A stretch of DNA of 64,000 bases from Anaeromassilibacillus sp. An200 (lineage in GTDB: Bacteria; Bacillota; Clostridia; Oscillospirales; Acutalibacteraceae): positions 28,450-92,449 of the forward strand of contig NZ_NFJU01000012.1 of the NCBI RefSeq assembly GCF_002160025.1, written 5' to 3'. The translations under genes and the position numbers were made by a program. The notes below the pieces were generated by a model. That model was not told where the DNA came from. It saw only the letters and a list, made by a program, of their open reading frames with translations, and made no database searches. Positions 35,664-44,913 of this stretch are shown one piece after another (position 1 is the stretch's first letter; each line of letters begins with the position of its first letter).

Positions 35664-35762
35664 GCCTGCACACAAGTCGCGCACGCGGCGGGCTTGCCCG
35701 CCGCCCGGCTTTGTAAAGCACAGCGGCCCCTCTGCGACATAAAATCGCAGAGGGGCCTTTCT
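35660..35762. repeat. Gene-3'-end repeat, copy A (in plus-strand orientation)
   Basis: Begins at the Gly-stop of the NAGPA-type gene (AGGCTGAGCCTGCAC), runs through GTCGCGCACGCGGCGGGC and ends in the hairpin of GGCCCCTCTGCGA and its complement. The order of blocks equals that of copies B and C read on their minus strands. Confidence 0.7.
35725..35762 (+). terminator. Hairpin terminator of the NAGPA-type gene
   Basis: Thirteen-base arms GGCCCCTCTGCGA (35725-35737) and complement (35745-35757), loop CATAAAA, then TTTCT. Confidence 0.75.
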
Positions 35763-35832
35763 ATGCCGCCCGCGCTGTTTCCACGGTGCGAAACTGATAG
35801 AAAGGGCTTCATTCAAATCAAATCGCATCCAG

Positions 35833-35999
35833 CTGAAAATCAACTCCAACCTTCCCGTGCTGCTCCGTGGCCGGGTCGCGGGATATACAGCAAGACCCCT
35901 CTGCGACGTGAGATCGCAGAGGGGTCAACGTGTTTTATCAGGGTTCGCCGCGGGACGCGGCGTGCGCGACCTGCGTCAAGGCTCAGCCTTGGGCTTAGC
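35833..35999. repeat. Gene-3'-end repeat, copy B (dnaJ end)
   Basis: On the minus strand it starts in the last codons of dnaJ (CAAGGCTAAGCC), repeats AAGGCTGAGCCTTG, passes GTCGCGCACG and reaches the hairpin GACCCCTCTGCGA (35914-35926 with 35894-35906). The flank GGCCGGGTCGCGG / CCAACCTTCC is shared with copy C. Confidence 0.7.
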
Positions 36000-37146
36000 C
36001 TTGTTGATCGCCGAAGAGGTCTTTGAGTTTATCGAAGAAGCTTTTGCGCTTGGCGTAGTTTTTCTCCTCCGCGATGGAATCGAATTCGCGCAGGACGTCC
36101 TTCTGCTTCTGGGAGAGGTTTTTCGGAACCTCGACGGTGACCTGTACATACTGATCGCCGCGTCCTCTGCCGTTGATAAACGGGATTCCCTTTCCGCGAA
36201 GCTTGAACACGTCGCCGGGCTGCGTGCCCTCGCGCACCTGGTAGCTGACGCGGCCGTCAATCGTCGGCACCGTCACCTCCGCGCCCATCGCCGCCTGGGA
36301 GAACGTGATCGGCATCTCGCACCAGACGTCGTTGCCGCGGCGCTCAAAGATGGGATGCGGGCGCACGTTGACGAACACCTCAAGATCGCCCGCCGGGCCG
36401 CCGTTGGTTCCGGCGTTGCCCTGGCCGCGCACGCTGAGGATCTGCTCATTGTCCACGCCTGCCGGGATATTCACCTCAATGGAGTTCCGGCGGCGCACAT
36501 GGCCGGAGCCGCCGCAGGTATGGCAGGGAGAATCGATCACCTTGCCGGTGCCATGGCAGCGATCGCACCCGCGCGACGTCTGCACCACACCGAAGGGCGT
36601 GCGCTGGCTCACGCGCACCTGTCCGGTGCCATTGCACTGGGGGCAGGTCTTGGCGCTGGTGCCCTTCTGCGCGCCGGAGCCGCCGCATTCCTGGCAGTTC
36701 TCGATCCGGTCGTAGGCAATCGTCTTTTTGCAGCCCTTCGCGGCCTCCTCAAAGTCGATGTTGACCACAGCCTCGGCATCGCTGCCGCGGCGCGGGGCGT
36801 TCGGATTGGCGCGGCGCGCACCGCCGCCAAAGCCGCCAAAGAAGCTGTTGAAGATATCTCCAAAATCTATGTCGCCGGTGAAGGGGCTTCCGCCTGCCGC
36901 GCCGCCGCCAAAGTTCGGATCCACGCCCGCGTGGCCGAACTGATCGTAGCGGGCCTTCTTCTCCTTGTCGGAGAGGACCTCATATGCCTCGTTCAGTTCC
37001 TTGAACTTGGCTTCGGCGTCTTTGTCGCCGGGATGCAGATCGGGGTGATACTGCTTCGCCAGCTTGCGGTATGCCTTCTTAATTTCATCCTCCGACGCAT
37101 TGCGGGGGATGCCCATTACCTCATAATAATCTCTTTTATCCGCCAA
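35995..37146 (-). CDS. dnaJ: Molecular chaperone DnaJ (Hsp40)
   Basis: 383 residues with all four regions: J domain with the HPD triplet (QYHPDLHPG), a Gly/Phe stretch ([12 protein letters not shown]), four zinc-binding CxxCxGxG motifs ([32 protein letters not shown]) and the C-terminal client-binding part. Stimulates DnaK ATP hydrolysis. Ends GDQQG-stop, where the stop lies in the dispersed repeat. Last gene of hrcA-grpE-dnaK-dnaJ. Confidence 0.97.
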   Translation of the reverse strand: MADKRDYYEVMGIPRNASEDEIKKAYRKLAKQYHPDLHPGDKDAEAKFKELNEAYEVLSDKEKKARYDQFGHAGVDPNFGGGAAGGSPFTGDIDFGDIFNSFFGGFGGGARRANPNAPRRGSDAEAVVNIDFEEAAKGCKKTIAYDRIENCQECGGSGAQKGTSAKTCPQCNGTGQVRVSQRTPFGVVQTSRGCDRCHGTGKVIDSPCHTCGGSGHVRRRNSIEVNIPAGVDNEQILSVRGQGNAGTNGGPAGDLEVFVNVRPHPIFERRGNDVWCEMPITFSQAAMGAEVTVPTIDGRVSYQVREGTQPGDVFKLRGKGIPFINGRGRGDQYVQVTVEVPKNLSQKQKDVLREFDSIAEEKNYAKRKSFFDKLKDLFGDQQG

Positions 37147-37223
37147 TCAAACCACTCCTAAACCATAAAGATGAGAAAGCCGCCCTGTTTTCGTGCCGGA
37201 ACCGCCTTTCGGGAGCGCATCCC

Positions 37224-37269
37224 CCGACACACCCAAGGCCGTGCCCCGCCCAGGGCGGAGCACGGCCTG
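37224..37269 (-). other. Strong intergenic hairpin between dnaK and dnaJ
   Basis: GGCCGTGCCCCGCC and GGCGGAGCACGGCC enclose CAG. No T run follows, so it is more likely an mRNA-stabilising or processing stem that sets the dnaK-to-dnaJ ratio than a full terminator. A second hairpin (GCGGACCTGCGCAGGCCGC) follows. Confidence 0.5.
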
Positions 37270-37299
37270 CAAGCGGACCTGCGCAGGCCGCTTTCCATT

Positions 37300-39141
37300 T
37301 TATTTGTTGTCGCCGTCGACGTCCTTGTACTCCGCGTCGTACACGTTGCCGCTCGGGCCGCCCGCGGGATTGCCCTGCTGGGGCTCACCGCCCTGCGGCT
37401 GCTGCGGCGCGGCATTCTGATAGAGCTTCTCGGAGACGGCGTACATCGCCTTCTGGAGTTCCTCCATCTGAGACTTCACGGCAGCCATGTCGTTCTTGTT
37501 GATGGACTCCTTGAGCGCGGCGCTCTTCGCGGAAAGATCGCTCTTTTCGCTGTCGCTGATCTTGTCGCCATTGTCGTTGATCAGCTTCTCCACGGCATAG
37601 ACGAGGTTTTCGGCGTTGTTCTTCTCCTCAACCTCCTCGCGGCGCTTCTTGTCCTCAGCGGCATACTGCTCGGCCTCCTTGACGGCCTTGTCGATGTCGT
37701 CCTTGCTCATGTTGGAGCTGGAGGTGATGGTGATGTGCTGCTCCTTGCCGGTGCCGAGATCCTTCGCGGAAACGTTCACGATACCGTTGGTATCGATGTC
37801 GAACGTAACCTCGATCTGAGGAATTCCGCGCGGCGCGGGAGCGATACCGTCGAGCTTGAACAGGCCAAGCTGCTTGTTGTCGCGGGCAAACTCACGCTCA
37901 CCCTGGAGCACGTTGACTTCCACCTGCGTCTGGCCGTCTGCGGCGGTGGAGAAGATCTGGCTCTTCTTCGTCGGGATCGGGGTGTTGCGGTCGATGACCT
38001 TCGTCATCACGCCGCCCATCGTTTCCACGCCGAGGGACAGCGGGGTAACGTCAACCAGCAGCAGGCCCTCGACCTCGCCGCCGAGCACACCGGCCTGGAG
38101 AGCCGCGCCGATGGCAACGCACTCATCCGGGTTGATGCCCTTGAAGGGCTCCTTGCCCATGAACTTCTTGACAGCTTCCTGAACAGCCGGGATTCTGGAG
38201 GAACCGCCGACGAGCAGCACCTTGCTGATGTCGGAGGGGTTCAGACCAGCGTCCTGCAGAGCCTGGCGCACCGGGCCCATGGTGTTCTCAACCAGATCGC
38301 CCGTCAGCTCGTTGAACTTTGCGCGGGTCAGGGTGAGATCCAGGTGCTTCGGGCCGGAGGCATCGGCGGTGATAAACGGCAGGTTGATGGAAGCGGTGGT
38401 CATGCTGGAAAGCTCGATCTTCGCCTTCTCAGCGGCTTCCTTCAGGCGCTGCATGGCCATACGGTCGGAGGACAGGTCGATGCCCGTCTCGCTCTTGAAG
38501 GAAGAAACCATCCAGTCCATGATGCGCTTATCGAAATCGTCGCCGCCCAGACGGTTGTTACCGGCCGTCGCGCGAACCTCCTGCACGCCGTCGCCCATGT
38601 CGATGATGGAAACATCGAACGTGCCGCCGCCGAGGTCATAGACCATGATCTTCTGCTCCTCGCCCTTGTCGATGCCGTAGGAGAGAGCGGCAGCCGTCGG
38701 CTCGTTGATAATGCGCTTGACATCGAGACCGGCAATCTTGCCCGCGTCCTTCGTTGCCTGGCGCTGTGCGTCGGTGAAGTAAGCCGGGACGGTGATGACG
38801 GCGGAGGTCACCTTGTCGCCCAGATAAGCCTCAGCGTCCGCCTTGAGTTTTTGCAGGATCATCGCGGAGATCTCCTGCGGGGTGTAGCTGTGGTCGTCAA
38901 TCTGCACTTTATAGTTGGAACCCATCTCTCTCTTGATCGAGGAGATCGTGCGGTCCGGGTTCGTGATAGCCTGACGCTTTGCCACCTGGCCGACCATGCG
39001 CTCTCCGGTTTTGGAGAAAGCGACGACGGACGGGGTTGTGCGGCCACCCTCGGCGTTCGCGATAACGACAGGCTCGCCGCCTTCAATCACGGCGACGCAG
39101 GAATTGGTTGTACCAAGATCGATACCGATTGTCTTTGCCAT
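37300..39141 (-). CDS. dnaK: Molecular chaperone DnaK (Hsp70)
   Basis: 613 residues. ATPase domain with [37 protein letters not shown] and [13 protein letters not shown]; the substrate domain begins near [12 protein letters not shown]-terminal tail is Gly/Gln/Pro-rich with an acidic end (KDVDGDNK) in place of the EEVD-type end of eukaryotes. AATGTGGAGG precedes the start. Heat-shock control comes from the CIRCE site upstream of hrcA; grpE lies 86 bases upstream. Confidence 0.98.
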   Translation of the reverse strand: MAKTIGIDLGTTNSCVAVIEGGEPVVIANAEGGRTTPSVVAFSKTGERMVGQVAKRQAITNPDRTISSIKREMGSNYKVQIDDHSYTPQEISAMILQKLKADAEAYLGDKVTSAVITVPAYFTDAQRQATKDAGKIAGLDVKRIINEPTAAALSYGIDKGEEQKIMVYDLGGGTFDVSIIDMGDGVQEVRATAGNNRLGGDDFDKRIMDWMVSSFKSETGIDLSSDRMAMQRLKEAAEKAKIELSSMTTASINLPFITADASGPKHLDLTLTRAKFNELTGDLVENTMGPVRQALQDAGLNPSDISKVLLVGGSSRIPAVQEAVKKFMGKEPFKGINPDECVAIGAALQAGVLGGEVEGLLLVDVTPLSLGVETMGGVMTKVIDRNTPIPTKKSQIFSTAADGQTQVEVNVLQGEREFARDNKQLGLFKLDGIAPAPRGIPQIEVTFDIDTNGIVNVSAKDLGTGKEQHITITSSSNMSKDDIDKAVKEAEQYAAEDKKRREEVEEKNNAENLVYAVEKLINDNGDKISDSEKSDLSAKSAALKESINKNDMAAVKSQMEELQKAMYAVSEKLYQNAAPQQPQGGEPQQGNPAGGPSGNVYDAEYKDVDGDNK

Positions 39142-39227
39142 ACTGTATTACCTCCACATTCTTCCGTTTGGAATTGTCATTTGCTTGATGATAAATCAGA
39201 ATATTTATATGAAAAGCAGATTCCCGC

Positions 39228-39869
39228 TCAGTTTGCCACCTGAACCATGGCGTGCCGGATCACCTTGTCGCCGATGCGGTAGCCCTTTTCAAACACCTGT
39301 ACAATGGTGTTTTCCTCCACGCTCTCGTCCTCAATATGGGAGATCGCGTTGTGGATGTTGGGATCGAACGGATCCCCAACCTGGCCCATCTCCTCCACAT
39401 CCAGCTTGTGGAAGGCCGCCTGAAGCTGGTTCATAACCATCTCCACGCCGCGCCGCAGATCCTCGGCGCTGCAATCCTTCTGTGCCAGCGCGCGCTCGAG
39501 GTTATCCGCCACACTGAGCAGCTCGGACACGGCTCCGGCCGTGGCGTCCGCGTGAATGGCCTGCTTTTCGCGCTCGCTGCGCTTGCGGAAGTTTTCATAT
39601 TCCGCCGCGAGGCGCACCAGCTGCTCGCGGGCCTTCTGGGTTTCCGCGTTCGCCTTTTCCAGCTCCAGCTTTGAAAGGTTTTCCGCCGTCTCCAGCTTTT
39701 TCTTCCATTTTTGCTCCAGCTTTTTCTCCCGCGTGGTTTCCTCCCCCTCCTGCGAGGCGTCGTCCGCCTGCTCTTCGTTTTCCGCGCACTGTGCGCACTC
39801 TTCGGGAACAGTTTCCTCCTGGACAGGATCCTGCGGCTGCACGTCCTTCTTTTCCTCTTCTGCTGCCAC
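39228..39869 (-). CDS. grpE: Nucleotide exchange factor GrpE
   Basis: 213 residues. An acidic disordered head (MAAEEEKKDVQPQDP) and long coiled coil (residues about 45-120) precede the beta domain ending VIRHAMVQVAN, which opens the DnaK nucleotide cleft. The segment VSELLSVADNLERAL and GVEMVMNQLQAAF are GrpE signatures. It follows hrcA by 38 bases. Confidence 0.95.
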   Translation of the reverse strand: MAAEEEKKDVQPQDPVQEETVPEECAQCAENEEQADDASQEGEETTREKKLEQKWKKKLETAENLSKLELEKANAETQKAREQLVRLAAEYENFRKRSEREKQAIHADATAGAVSELLSVADNLERALAQKDCSAEDLRRGVEMVMNQLQAAFHKLDVEEMGQVGDPFDPNIHNAISHIEDESVEENTIVQVFEKGYRIGDKVIRHAMVQVAN

Positions 39870-39907
39870 GCTGCCAACCCCTTTCCTTCTGTCTATCTGC
39901 GCGTGAC

Positions 39908-40939
39908 TCAGCCTTGCTGATCCAGCAGTTCCGTTAACATTCTGCCAACGGTATCCGCCAGATATTCAATGCTGGTCACCATTTTTCCATAATCCATTCT
40001 TGTCGGCCCGATGACCGCGATCGCCCCCGCGTCCCTGCCGCTGATGGCGTACCGGCAGGCCACCACGCTGGAATCCGAAAGCTCGGAGCGCCTGGTTTCC
40101 CGGCCGATGAGCACCCGTGTGCCGCCCGGCTGGAGCACCAGCCTTGTCAGCTCCTCCTCCCGGGAGAGGAAGTCGATGACGCGGCGCGCGCCGCTGCCCT
40201 CAAATTCAGGACAGAACAGCAGGTTCATCTGCCCGCTCAGGCACACATCCGCTTCCATGGATTCCTGGGCGGCGTCCAGCACCGCCATGAGCGCGGAGCT
40301 CATCAGGATCGCCATTTCACCGAGTGAGACCGCCAGGCTCTGGACAAACGCGGGCGTGATTTCCTCGACCGTGCGCCCCACCAGCTTTTCATTCACCGTG
40401 CGGAAGAACACGCGCAGGATATCGGGCGTGATATCGAAATCGCACCGGAACACCCGTGTTTTCAGCATCCCGGACGAGGTAATCAGGACGACCATCGCTG
40501 TGCGGCGGCTCGTCTGCACGAACTGCACCGCCCGGATGGTGACGCCCTGCCCGCCCGGAAGGGTGGACACCGCGGCGAAGCGCGTCATGCCGGCAAGAAG
40601 CCGGGACACGCCGTCGAGAAGCTTCTGCGGATCGTAGGCGTTCGAGAGGAGCATGCTGTCGATGGTGCGGCGCTCCTCCGGCGAAAGCGGACGGCGCTTC
40701 ATCAGCCGGTCGACGTACACGCGGTAGCCCTTCTGGGAAGGGATGCGTCCCGCCGACGTGTGCGGCTGCAAAAGCAGGCCGCGTTCCGCCAGCTCGCTCA
40801 TCTCGTTGCGGACCGTTGCGGGGGACACGGTGAAATCAAGGCTGTCGCAGAGCATCTTTGAGCCGGCGGGCTCGCCTGTCGCGATGTAATGCTCCACCAC
40901 GGCCGCCAATATTTTCTGCTGTCGGCTGCTCAGCTCCAA
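39908..40939 (-). CDS. hrcA: Heat-inducible transcriptional repressor HrcA
   Basis: 343 residues. N-terminal winged helix (SPATVRNEMSELAERGLLLQPHTSAGRIPSQKGYR-type region, residues about 36-70) binds CIRCE; the rest is the GAF-like dimer domain. Repressor activity needs GroEL help. It sits directly downstream of a perfect CIRCE site and is the first gene of the operon, so it represses itself, grpE, dnaK and dnaJ. Confidence 0.96.
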   Translation of the reverse strand: MELSSRQQKILAAVVEHYIATGEPAGSKMLCDSLDFTVSPATVRNEMSELAERGLLLQPHTSAGRIPSQKGYRVYVDRLMKRRPLSPEERRTIDSMLLSNAYDPQKLLDGVSRLLAGMTRFAAVSTLPGGQGVTIRAVQFVQTSRRTAMVVLITSSGMLKTRVFRCDFDITPDILRVFFRTVNEKLVGRTVEEITPAFVQSLAVSLGEMAILMSSALMAVLDAAQESMEADVCLSGQMNLLFCPEFEGSGARRVIDFLSREEELTRLVLQPGGTRVLIGRETRRSELSDSSVVACRYAISGRDAGAIAVIGPTRMDYGKMVTSIEYLADTVGRMLTELLDQQG

Positions 40940-40960
40940 CCCCGTTCACCTCTTTTCATT

Positions 40961-40987
40961 TTAGCACTCTTTTATTGTGAGTGCTAA
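40961..40987. promoter_or_regulatory. CIRCE operator
   Basis: TTAGCACTC, nine bases, GAGTGCTAA: exact match to the HrcA site. It starts at the predicted transcription start, 22 bases before the hrcA ATG. Confidence 0.98.
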
Positions 40988-40998
40988 TTCTGATTATT

Positions 40999-41027
40999 AA
41001 TTTACCATTCCTCTCCACGGTTGTCAA
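40999..41027 (-). promoter_or_regulatory. Sigma-A promoter of the hrcA operon
   Basis: On the minus strand TTGACA (41027-41022), 17-base spacer, TAAATT (41004-40999), directly upstream of CIRCE. Confidence 0.85.
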
Positions 41028-41067
41028 GAAGATAATTGTAAACTAATTGTGAAATCTGGAAAAGGAA

Positions 41068-41094
41068 AAGCCCCTGCCACGAGGGCAGAGGCTC
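41068..41094 (-). terminator. Terminator of the C39-like peptidase gene
   Basis: Minus strand GCCTCTGCC, CTCGT loop, GGCAGGGGC (one mismatch), then TTTTCC. It lies directly at the stop codon. Confidence 0.65.
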
Positions 41095-42012
41095 TCAATA
41101 AAATATCTCCTGCTTTTTTTCCTCTTTGGAAAAGGCCCAGAGGTTGCGTATCTGCGAAGCCAGACGGTCATAGTCCCAGAGCATGCCGCTGCGCTCCCGG
41201 CTGTTGGGATCGCACACGGAAAACTGCCCGCCGCTCTCGCCGGTGATCACAATAAAATGGCCCGCCGTGGTGAAATCGCCCGGCCCCATGCTGCAAATCA
41301 CCGGACGTCCCTGCGCCAGCGCGTTTTCCAAAACTCCCCGGGAAAGCGAAAGCTCTTCGGCTTGCAGACCAAACTCCGCGCATCCCTCGGACATCAGCGA
41401 CCAGCTTGTCCCCACATTTTCCACATAATAACCCTTTTCCTGTGCATACCGGGCCACCACAGCGGGCGTAATGCCGGAATCTCCCGTAAGATCGGCGGCC
41501 ACCATGGAAAGGCAGGTCGGTCCGCAGCCCGCCACGGCGATGATACTGTCCCCGTACCCGATGTATCCCCAGCGCGGGTCGTATTGCAGAAGAAGCGGCA
41601 CCTTTCCCGGCTCCATTTCCCCGATGCTTTTTGCCGGTTCGCGTCCCTTATTTTCCGGATATCCCAAAACAAAATCCAGCATGTCCAGATTCCGGGACAG
41701 CATATCCAGCAGCGCTTCCGGATAGCTTTGGCAGTCGTCCACGATTTCCGCCAGCCGAGGTTCCTGCGCGGAAAGCTCCCGCAGGCGCTGCACGGCCTCC
41801 CCCTCAGGATCCGCGGCCGAAAGCTCGGGAACCGATCCGGCGGAAACGGAAACACCGGAGGCCGGAGCCACGGCAAGAATAGCCTCCCGCACGATCCCCA
41901 ATCCTGTTTTCATTCCAAACACCACACCGGCGACAATGCCTGCCGCCGCCAGCAAAAGCACCGCACGGCGAACCAGCAGACGGCGCGTTCTGTTTTTTCT
42001 TGTCCTTCGCAA
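41095..42012 (-). CDS. Membrane-anchored C39-like cysteine peptidase
   Basis: 305 residues: basic head RRTRKNRTRRLLVRR, one membrane helix (about 17-35), then a linker and a Peptidase_C39_2 fold. Catalytic Cys167 is in AGCGPTCLSMV, His252 in GHFIVI and Asp268 in CDPNS. Unlike bacteriocin ABC transporters there is no ATPase part, so it is a stand-alone outside-facing peptidase or peptidase-like domain. No bacteriocin precursor is next to it. Own terminators flank it, so it is monocistronic. Confidence 0.85.
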   Translation of the reverse strand: MRRTRKNRTRRLLVRRAVLLLAAAGIVAGVVFGMKTGLGIVREAILAVAPASGVSVSAGSVPELSAADPEGEAVQRLRELSAQEPRLAEIVDDCQSYPEALLDMLSRNLDMLDFVLGYPENKGREPAKSIGEMEPGKVPLLLQYDPRWGYIGYGDSIIAVAGCGPTCLSMVAADLTGDSGITPAVVARYAQEKGYYVENVGTSWSLMSEGCAEFGLQAEELSLSRGVLENALAQGRPVICSMGPGDFTTAGHFIVITGESGGQFSVCDPNSRERSGMLWDYDRLASQIRNLWAFSKEEKKQEIFY

Positions 42013-42035
42013 GGAACTCTCCCCTTTCCCCGGAC

Positions 42036-42077
42036 AAAAAAATTCCCGCCCGGTATGTTCATTCTACCAGACGGGAA
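42036..42077 (-). terminator. Terminator of the corrinoid operon
   Basis: On the minus strand TTCCCGTCTGGTA and TACCGGGCGGGAA around nine bases, followed by TTTTTTT. Lies 50 bases downstream of the activator stop and just before the peptidase gene start. Confidence 0.9.
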
Positions 42078-42128
42078 ACGTGCGTTTTTTTGTTTTTTCC
42101 TGAGAATTCCTTACGATTTTCTCACAGT

Positions 42129-43640
42129 TCAATCCGGCGTCTCAAAAAACATTCCTTCCGTGTACCACTGCATGAACACCGGATCCGTCGAGAGATCGGC
42201 GGTGCGGGCGGCGCGCGCCATGCCTTCCGTCTCCTCCCGCAGCGCCTGATCGAGCAGAAGCATGGAAGCGCCGTCGAGCGCCGCGTTTCCGATCGCCCGC
42301 GTGCGCATCACCAGTTCCGGCGGAATCAGGCCGATCCTTCCGGCGTTTTCCAGATCCAGATAACTGCCGAAGCCGCCCGCCACCAGCAGCTCCGAGACCT
42401 GCTCCCACGAAAGCTTCGCGTGCTGCACCAGTGTGCGCATCCCCGCGCAGACGGCGCTTTTTGCCAGCTGGATCATACGCACGTCCTTCTGTGTGAGAGA
42501 GACATCCCCGCACAGGACGGCGGGATCGTCGTCGAGCAGGCCCGTTTCATCCAGCGTTTCCAGCCTCAGCAGGCACGCCAGCGCATCCACCACGCCGCTG
42601 CCGCAGATCCCCTTCGGTTCACCTCCACCGATCACATGCGCGCACAGTTCGCCGTCCTCCACCCGCAGATGGTCGACCGCTCCGTTCGCGCCCTGCATAC
42701 CCATCGAAAGGCCCGCGCCCTCAAAAGCGGGGCCAGCCGCCGTGGAGCAGCAGCACAGCTCCCCGCCGTGCCACAGCGCCATCTCACCGTTTGTGCCGAT
42801 ATCCGCCAGCAGCCGCGTTTTCCCGGAGCGGCACAGGCCTGCCGCCGCGATAGCCGCCGTGATATCCGCGCCCACAAAAGCCGAAATGCAGCGCGGCAGG
42901 TAGACCCACGCACCGGGGGCCAGCGGCAGCGCGAGCGACGCGGCCTCCACCTCACAGCCGAACAGGCGATCGGCTTCAAACGGAGCGCGGGAAAGCGCGT
43001 CCGGCGCGCTGGCCGTGAGCAGATACAGCATCGCTGTGTTGCCCGTGATCACCGCCCCGTCCATCGCCTGCGTCTCGATTCCGGCCTGCTCCGCCAGATC
43101 CCGCAGCAGCCCGGCGATCCCTTCGCGCACACACGCGGCAATCTCCTCCCGCGCCCCGTCCATCGACGCCTGAATCCGGGAGATCACGTCCGCGCCCCAG
43201 CGGCTCTGCGGATTCATCCGCCCGCCGGACGCCAGACATGTGCCGGATGTATCATAAAGACGCGCCGCCAGCGTCGTGGTACCCAGATCCACCGCCGCGC
43301 CGAAGCGCCGGAACGCGGGCCGCACCACGGAAACACCGGCTCCGCCGTCTGTCTGGATCGCTTCGCCCCCGGAAACGGCAGCCTCCACACGGCAATCCCC
43401 CAGCACAAAGGTGCGGCAGGCCAGCCGAACGCCCGCCTGCCGCTCCTCCTCTGAGAGAAACGCCTTTTCCTGCCCATCCGGATCACTCAGCGCACCGAAC
43501 GCCGTGACACGGCATTTTCCACACCTTCCCAGTCCCCCGCAGGGCCAGGCTGTCGAAACGGGCGTCTGCGCCAGCGCTTCGCTCAGCCGGATCCCCACAG
43601 GAACCGGATATGCCTTTCCGTTGACCGTCATCACCGGCAT
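42129..43640 (-). CDS. Corrinoid-protein reductive activator (RACo/RamA-like, ASKHA domain)
   Basis: 503 residues. An N-terminal [2Fe-2S] ferredoxin domain with cysteines 34, 40, 43 and 75 (PCGGLGRCGKC, LACRT) passes electrons; the following ASKHA-type ATPase domain has AAVDLGTTTLA and LADIGTNGEMAL. Such proteins reduce Co(II) corrinoid back to active Co(I) at the cost of ATP. Here it is the last gene of a unit with a corrinoid protein and methyltransferases, its natural partners. The exact cognate is inferred from context. DUF2284 gene ends 33 bases upstream. Confidence 0.85.
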   Translation of the reverse strand: MPVMTVNGKAYPVPVGIRLSEALAQTPVSTAWPCGGLGRCGKCRVTAFGALSDPDGQEKAFLSEEERQAGVRLACRTFVLGDCRVEAAVSGGEAIQTDGGAGVSVVRPAFRRFGAAVDLGTTTLAARLYDTSGTCLASGGRMNPQSRWGADVISRIQASMDGAREEIAACVREGIAGLLRDLAEQAGIETQAMDGAVITGNTAMLYLLTASAPDALSRAPFEADRLFGCEVEAASLALPLAPGAWVYLPRCISAFVGADITAAIAAAGLCRSGKTRLLADIGTNGEMALWHGGELCCCSTAAGPAFEGAGLSMGMQGANGAVDHLRVEDGELCAHVIGGGEPKGICGSGVVDALACLLRLETLDETGLLDDDPAVLCGDVSLTQKDVRMIQLAKSAVCAGMRTLVQHAKLSWEQVSELLVAGGFGSYLDLENAGRIGLIPPELVMRTRAIGNAALDGASMLLLDQALREETEGMARAARTADLSTDPVFMQWYTEGMFFETPD

Positions 43641-43673
43641 GGCATTTCCTCCTCCCCCCGGCCGACTGCCGGG

Positions 43674-44219
43674 TTACGGGGTGAACAGCAGCGCCCCGAA
43701 ATAGGTGACGGTGTTCTCCCCGTTGATGTATTTCATCCCACACAGGCGGGCCAACTGAGACACGTTGACCCCATACGTTTCCAGGGAAGCCATGGCCAAA
43801 TCGGGGTGGCGGCATGGCTCCTGAGTGCGCTTGGCGCACTCAGGGCAGACATGGCAGCCGCCCGCGCCGAGATGCAGCGTGCGCTCAAATCCGCACGACG
43901 CAAACACGGGCCGCAGCCGCTCCGAGAGCTGGCTGTGCGTATGCGCGGCCTCCATCATCCCCTCAAAATCGTAGCTGTCCTCCAGCTGACCGATCGTCTG
44001 GTACACCAGAGCGTAGCGGTACGTCTTGGCGCGTGCAATCAGTTCGTCGATCGGTCCGGCGTCGGGCGGACACATCCAGCATTTCCCGTAGTTGCCGCAG
44101 GAATTTGCTTCGCACGCCTTGCGGAACTCCGGCTCAAACTGGATATCCTCCACCTTTGTGATCCCCGCGCAGCAGCCTTCCGCCTCCACACGGTCCATCA
44201 GCTCACGATACTCCTCCAT
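43674..44219 (-). CDS. DUF2284 metal-binding protein
   Basis: 181 residues with several cysteines (CGNYGKCWMCPPDAGP near 40-57, GGCHVCPECAKRTQEPCRHP near 118-138), which fit iron-sulfur or zinc binding. DUF2284 proteins are commonly coded beside corrinoid methyltransferase genes, but their role is not established; electron supply to the activator or a corrinoid is possible. GGAGGAGATCCGG precedes the ATG. It lies between the activator and the truncated methyltransferase gene. Confidence 0.85.
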   Translation of the reverse strand: MEEYRELMDRVEAEGCCAGITKVEDIQFEPEFRKACEANSCGNYGKCWMCPPDAGPIDELIARAKTYRYALVYQTIGQLEDSYDFEGMMEAAHTHSQLSERLRPVFASCGFERTLHLGAGGCHVCPECAKRTQEPCRHPDLAMASLETYGVNVSQLARLCGMKYINGENTVTYFGALLFTP

Positions 44220-44240
44220 CCGGATCTCCTCCTCTGCCCG

Positions 44241-44912
44241 TCAGGGCTTCCAGTGGTTCGCGATCTCCTCGCGGATGATTGCGATGAAACGTCTGGCCTT
44301 GTCCTCATCGTGATGGATGGTGTAGACGTCGCGCTGCGTGATTTCCAGCTCACACCCTGCCGCCGCCTGAAGCGTCTTGCGGATGTGCTCGCGCAGGCCG
44401 TTTTCGTCCAGCGTCTCGCCCACGCCCAGGAAATTCGGGCTGGGCTTGCGATGGAAAATGATCTTCTTTCCGCGCAGGTTCTCTCCCATGATTTCCTCGT
44501 TGCACCACGGGGAGCAGCTGACCTTGCGCAGGTTTTCCAGCGTGCCGACATATTTCCACACGGGATCCACCGGCTCGCAGCAGCCGTAGGAGAGAAGCCC
44601 GAAGGTCTGCGCAATCTTCTTATAATAGGGGAAGATGAATTCCCCGTACATGTCCGGCGAAATGCTGACCGTCTCCTGCGAATCCATGAAGCCCCACACG
44701 TCGCCCGGGCCGGAAATACCGCCGGACGGCAGATCGTCCGTGAAGCACCGGCTTCCCTGGCTGACCATCTCACACCCGGTGGTGGGAAGCAGAAGCCCCT
44801 CCCCGCGCAGGAACTCATAGTAGGCCAGGTAATCATCCGAAAGCTGATCCATCATCTTGTGGAACAGCTCCGGATAGTCGTACATCGCAAAGCACATGTT
44901 TTCCATGCCCAT
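44241..44912 (-). CDS. UroD-type methyltransferase, C-terminal half only
   Basis: 223 residues from the ATG at 44912. Sequence matches the second half of UroD-like corrinoid methyltransferases (full members are about 350-430 residues): SPDMYGEFIFPYYKKIAQ, SYGCCEPVDPVWKYVG and a SCSPWCNEE segment. The N-terminal half of the barrel is missing. Homology seems to continue upstream of the ATG as ...SIKERNLHD, up to a TAG near 44953, while the end of the MtaA-like gene occupies the same bases in another frame. The only ribosome site, AAAGGAG, is 15 bases from this ATG. It may be a remnant or a half-protein that pairs with another subunit. Confidence 0.7.
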   Translation of the reverse strand: MGMENMCFAMYDYPELFHKMMDQLSDDYLAYYEFLRGEGLLLPTTGCEMVSQGSRCFTDDLPSGGISGPGDVWGFMDSQETVSISPDMYGEFIFPYYKKIAQTFGLLSYGCCEPVDPVWKYVGTLENLRKVSCSPWCNEEIMGENLRGKKIIFHRKPSPNFLGVGETLDENGLREHIRKTLQAAAGCELEITQRDVYTIHHDEDKARRFIAIIREEIANHWKP

Positions 44913-44913
44913 A

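Noticed and set aside
37171..39243. 690-codon open frame on the plus strand opposite dnaK
   Set aside because: Mirror of the dnaK gene; Leu/Val/Asp-rich without any domain, and no ribosome site.
41095..42012. Bacteriocin-processing ABC transporter
   Set aside because: Only the C39-like domain is present; there is no ATPase, membrane domain bundle or precursor gene nearby.
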